From positions 31,013,802-31,077,801 of the forward strand of contig CM055871.1 in NCBI GenBank assembly GCA_029582165.1: a DNA stretch of 64,000 nucleotides, given 5' to 3'. Made by a program: the position numbers and the translations under genes. The notes beneath the pieces were generated by a model that saw only the letters and a program-made list of their open reading frames with translations, was not told the DNA's origin and searched no databases. This document shows, piece after piece, positions 62,561-64,000 of the stretch. How positions within the stretch are numbered: the stretch's first letter is position 1; each line of letters starts with the position of its first letter. Origin of the DNA: Portulaca oleracea (Eukaryota > Streptophyta > Magnoliopsida > Caryophyllales > Portulacaceae).

Positions 62561-64000
62561 AATTAAGTTCTACAACCTTGTCAACATGACAGAAGTCCAA
62601 AAATGAAGGGAAGGGCTTGAAAAACAACCCGGACAGAAACAGAAGCTGTAATTCGGAAACTAAAACTTTCGGTTTGATCTTTTGATACGAAATTCATAAA
62701 GGCTTGGAAGTAAACGATGAATAGCTTAACTTATAGACTGATTTGAAGAGATCATATTGATGGAATATGGAGAATTTAGGAATGAAAGGCTAGAATGGAA
62801 ATTAGAGAGTTCTCGATTTTTCTGATATATCGTCAAGCGATGAAGAAGAATTTATAACGATGGATTTTTGGATTTTGGAAGTGTTTGAAAGGTGAATTGG
62901 AATTATGCATTCGAGAAGGAATAAGTCCTCGGATCATTATGCTTCAAAGGGCTCTTATACTAATGATGCAATCCACAATCCAATCTTAAAGCCGATTATT
63001 TCATTATGTAACTTAATCTTTCAACCTTAACTAAGATAACATAACTTTGATAAGTAACACTAACCTCCAAAAGATAGCATTTTCTACTTAGAAAACACCT
63101 CTTGAATATTCTAATATTGACCAAAGAGTCTCTAAACAATTAGAATCCCTTACATGATTGGAATTGGATCACAAAATCTCAAATTTATAAAACATTTTCT
63201 GGGCAGAAACTCAACTGACATGCTTCACTTCCGACCCTATATCTTGCACTCCCGATATCCGATGAACGCAAACCATACATTTTCGGAAAGCTTAAAAGGT
63301 CACCTAAAACTTTTATGTTTACCACTGGAACCAATAAAATCTCTAAATGGACGGAAAATAGTCCTCAAGTTACTGACTCAGAATCGTATATACTTTGCAT
63401 CCCTTCACGGTTTCGCTCATATCTCGGGCTACACATGTCGGATTCTCGAAATTCCAAAGCCCATAGATAGGTAATGACTTAAGCTATCTTTTTAAGTATA
63501 AATCTGGGCTAAACTCCCACTTTTAGTCCTCTGTAAAAACCAGATTTGTACCCAGAAACTTATTTGACCCCCTAACCTAACATGCATGATTTTCCTTGTC
63601 TCCAATTTGTATCAATTCCCAATTAAACTTCAAATTAACTAACATCCATGGCTTTTCCAGAAATTAAACACTTAAACTTGCTTAAACATGGCCATAGAAC
63701 TCACATACAACAAGCTATTTCAAACATTCAACAAGAATACCACATCAAACACTCAAAATCAACCCCAAATTTACATGTATCAAACCCAAATTCAAACCCT
63801 AATTTAACCACCACATAAATTCATGCTTAAGAACCTTAAAAGAGATGAAAAACATCAAAGATACACAATTTAAACATGAAAATCAGATTAGGAACATAAA
63901 AGCTTGAGTTAGGGTTTGGATATTATACCACTTGGAGAAGAAATTGATGAAGAAAACAAGAGAGGAGGGAAGGAGTGGCTCGGCCATCACCGGACCACCG
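62560..64000 (-). mobile_element. Gypsy-type LTR segment, minus strand, runs off the window
   Basis: Aligns by eye with 23717-25320 of the solo LTR in the same orientation: GAAGGGAAGGGC near the start, CACTCCCGATATCCGATGA (63248), ACTGACTCAGAATCGTATAT (63379), and the final TGATGAAGAAAACAAGAGAG. It is probably the continuation of the LTR that starts at 54387. No gene inside; the frame at 63154-63474 is LTR sequence. Confidence 0.6.

Overview
The window is nuclear DNA of a flowering plant, very probably a dicot. The evidence is AT-rich intergenic sequence, a gene with GT-AG introns, a P-class PPR gene, a jasmonate-type oxophytodienoate reductase, and dense plant transposons (Stowaway, Tourist/Harbinger, hAT, Mutator-like, Ty1/copia, Ty3/gypsy and an RRM-type LINE). 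An order such as Caryophyllales (for example Amaranthaceae) would fit the LINE type, but that is inference. No CRISPR array, tRNA, rRNA or organelle insert was seen.

Only two intact host protein genes are clear. (1) An intronless P-class pentatricopeptide repeat gene lies at 30482-32275 (+). It is 597 aa with about 13 tandem 35-residue motifs and presumably binds organellar RNA. (2) A three-exon 12-oxophytodienoate reductase gene lies at 43314-47328 (+). It encodes 388 aa and is OPR3-like in its C-terminal half, but it has no visible peroxisomal C-terminal tripeptide. Its introns carry a Stowaway MITE, a 1.25 kb Mutator-like element with a captured reading frame, and a small Harbinger-like MITE. 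A degraded RRM-bearing LINE ORF1 region (about 36508-39540, minus strand) is the other long coding region outside the LTR elements.

Layout: 1-12 kb is non-genic with many short DNA transposons, including a 658 bp Mutator-like element at 2551, a Tourist MITE at 4458, a larger inverted-repeat element near 7.1-8.4 kb and two hAT elements at 9.1-10.1 kb. 12.1-13.6 kb looks like a spliced transcription unit on the minus strand with no convincing protein. 13.6-21.7 kb is AT-rich with nested Stowaway MITEs and two foldback elements. 21733-29083 is a three-level nest: a Harbinger-like element holds a copia element, which holds a 3.5 kb gypsy-type solo LTR. 29-33 kb holds the PPR gene. 33.1-34.3 kb is a Harbinger MITE whose 3' part seeded a 295 bp tandem array. 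34.3-41.9 kb holds Mutator-like elements, the LINE and duplicated repeats. 42.6-47.3 kb is the OPR gene. 47.3-50.9 kb is degenerate repeats. 51-64 kb is layered LTR-retrotransposon sequence: gypsy-type LTRs on the minus strand, a decayed copia pol, and a frameshifted chromovirus-like element arranged as internal-LTR-internal.

The two host genes show no functional link. The most informative content is the transposon stratigraphy, with target-site duplications readable by eye for ten elements, and the intron insertions in the OPR gene.
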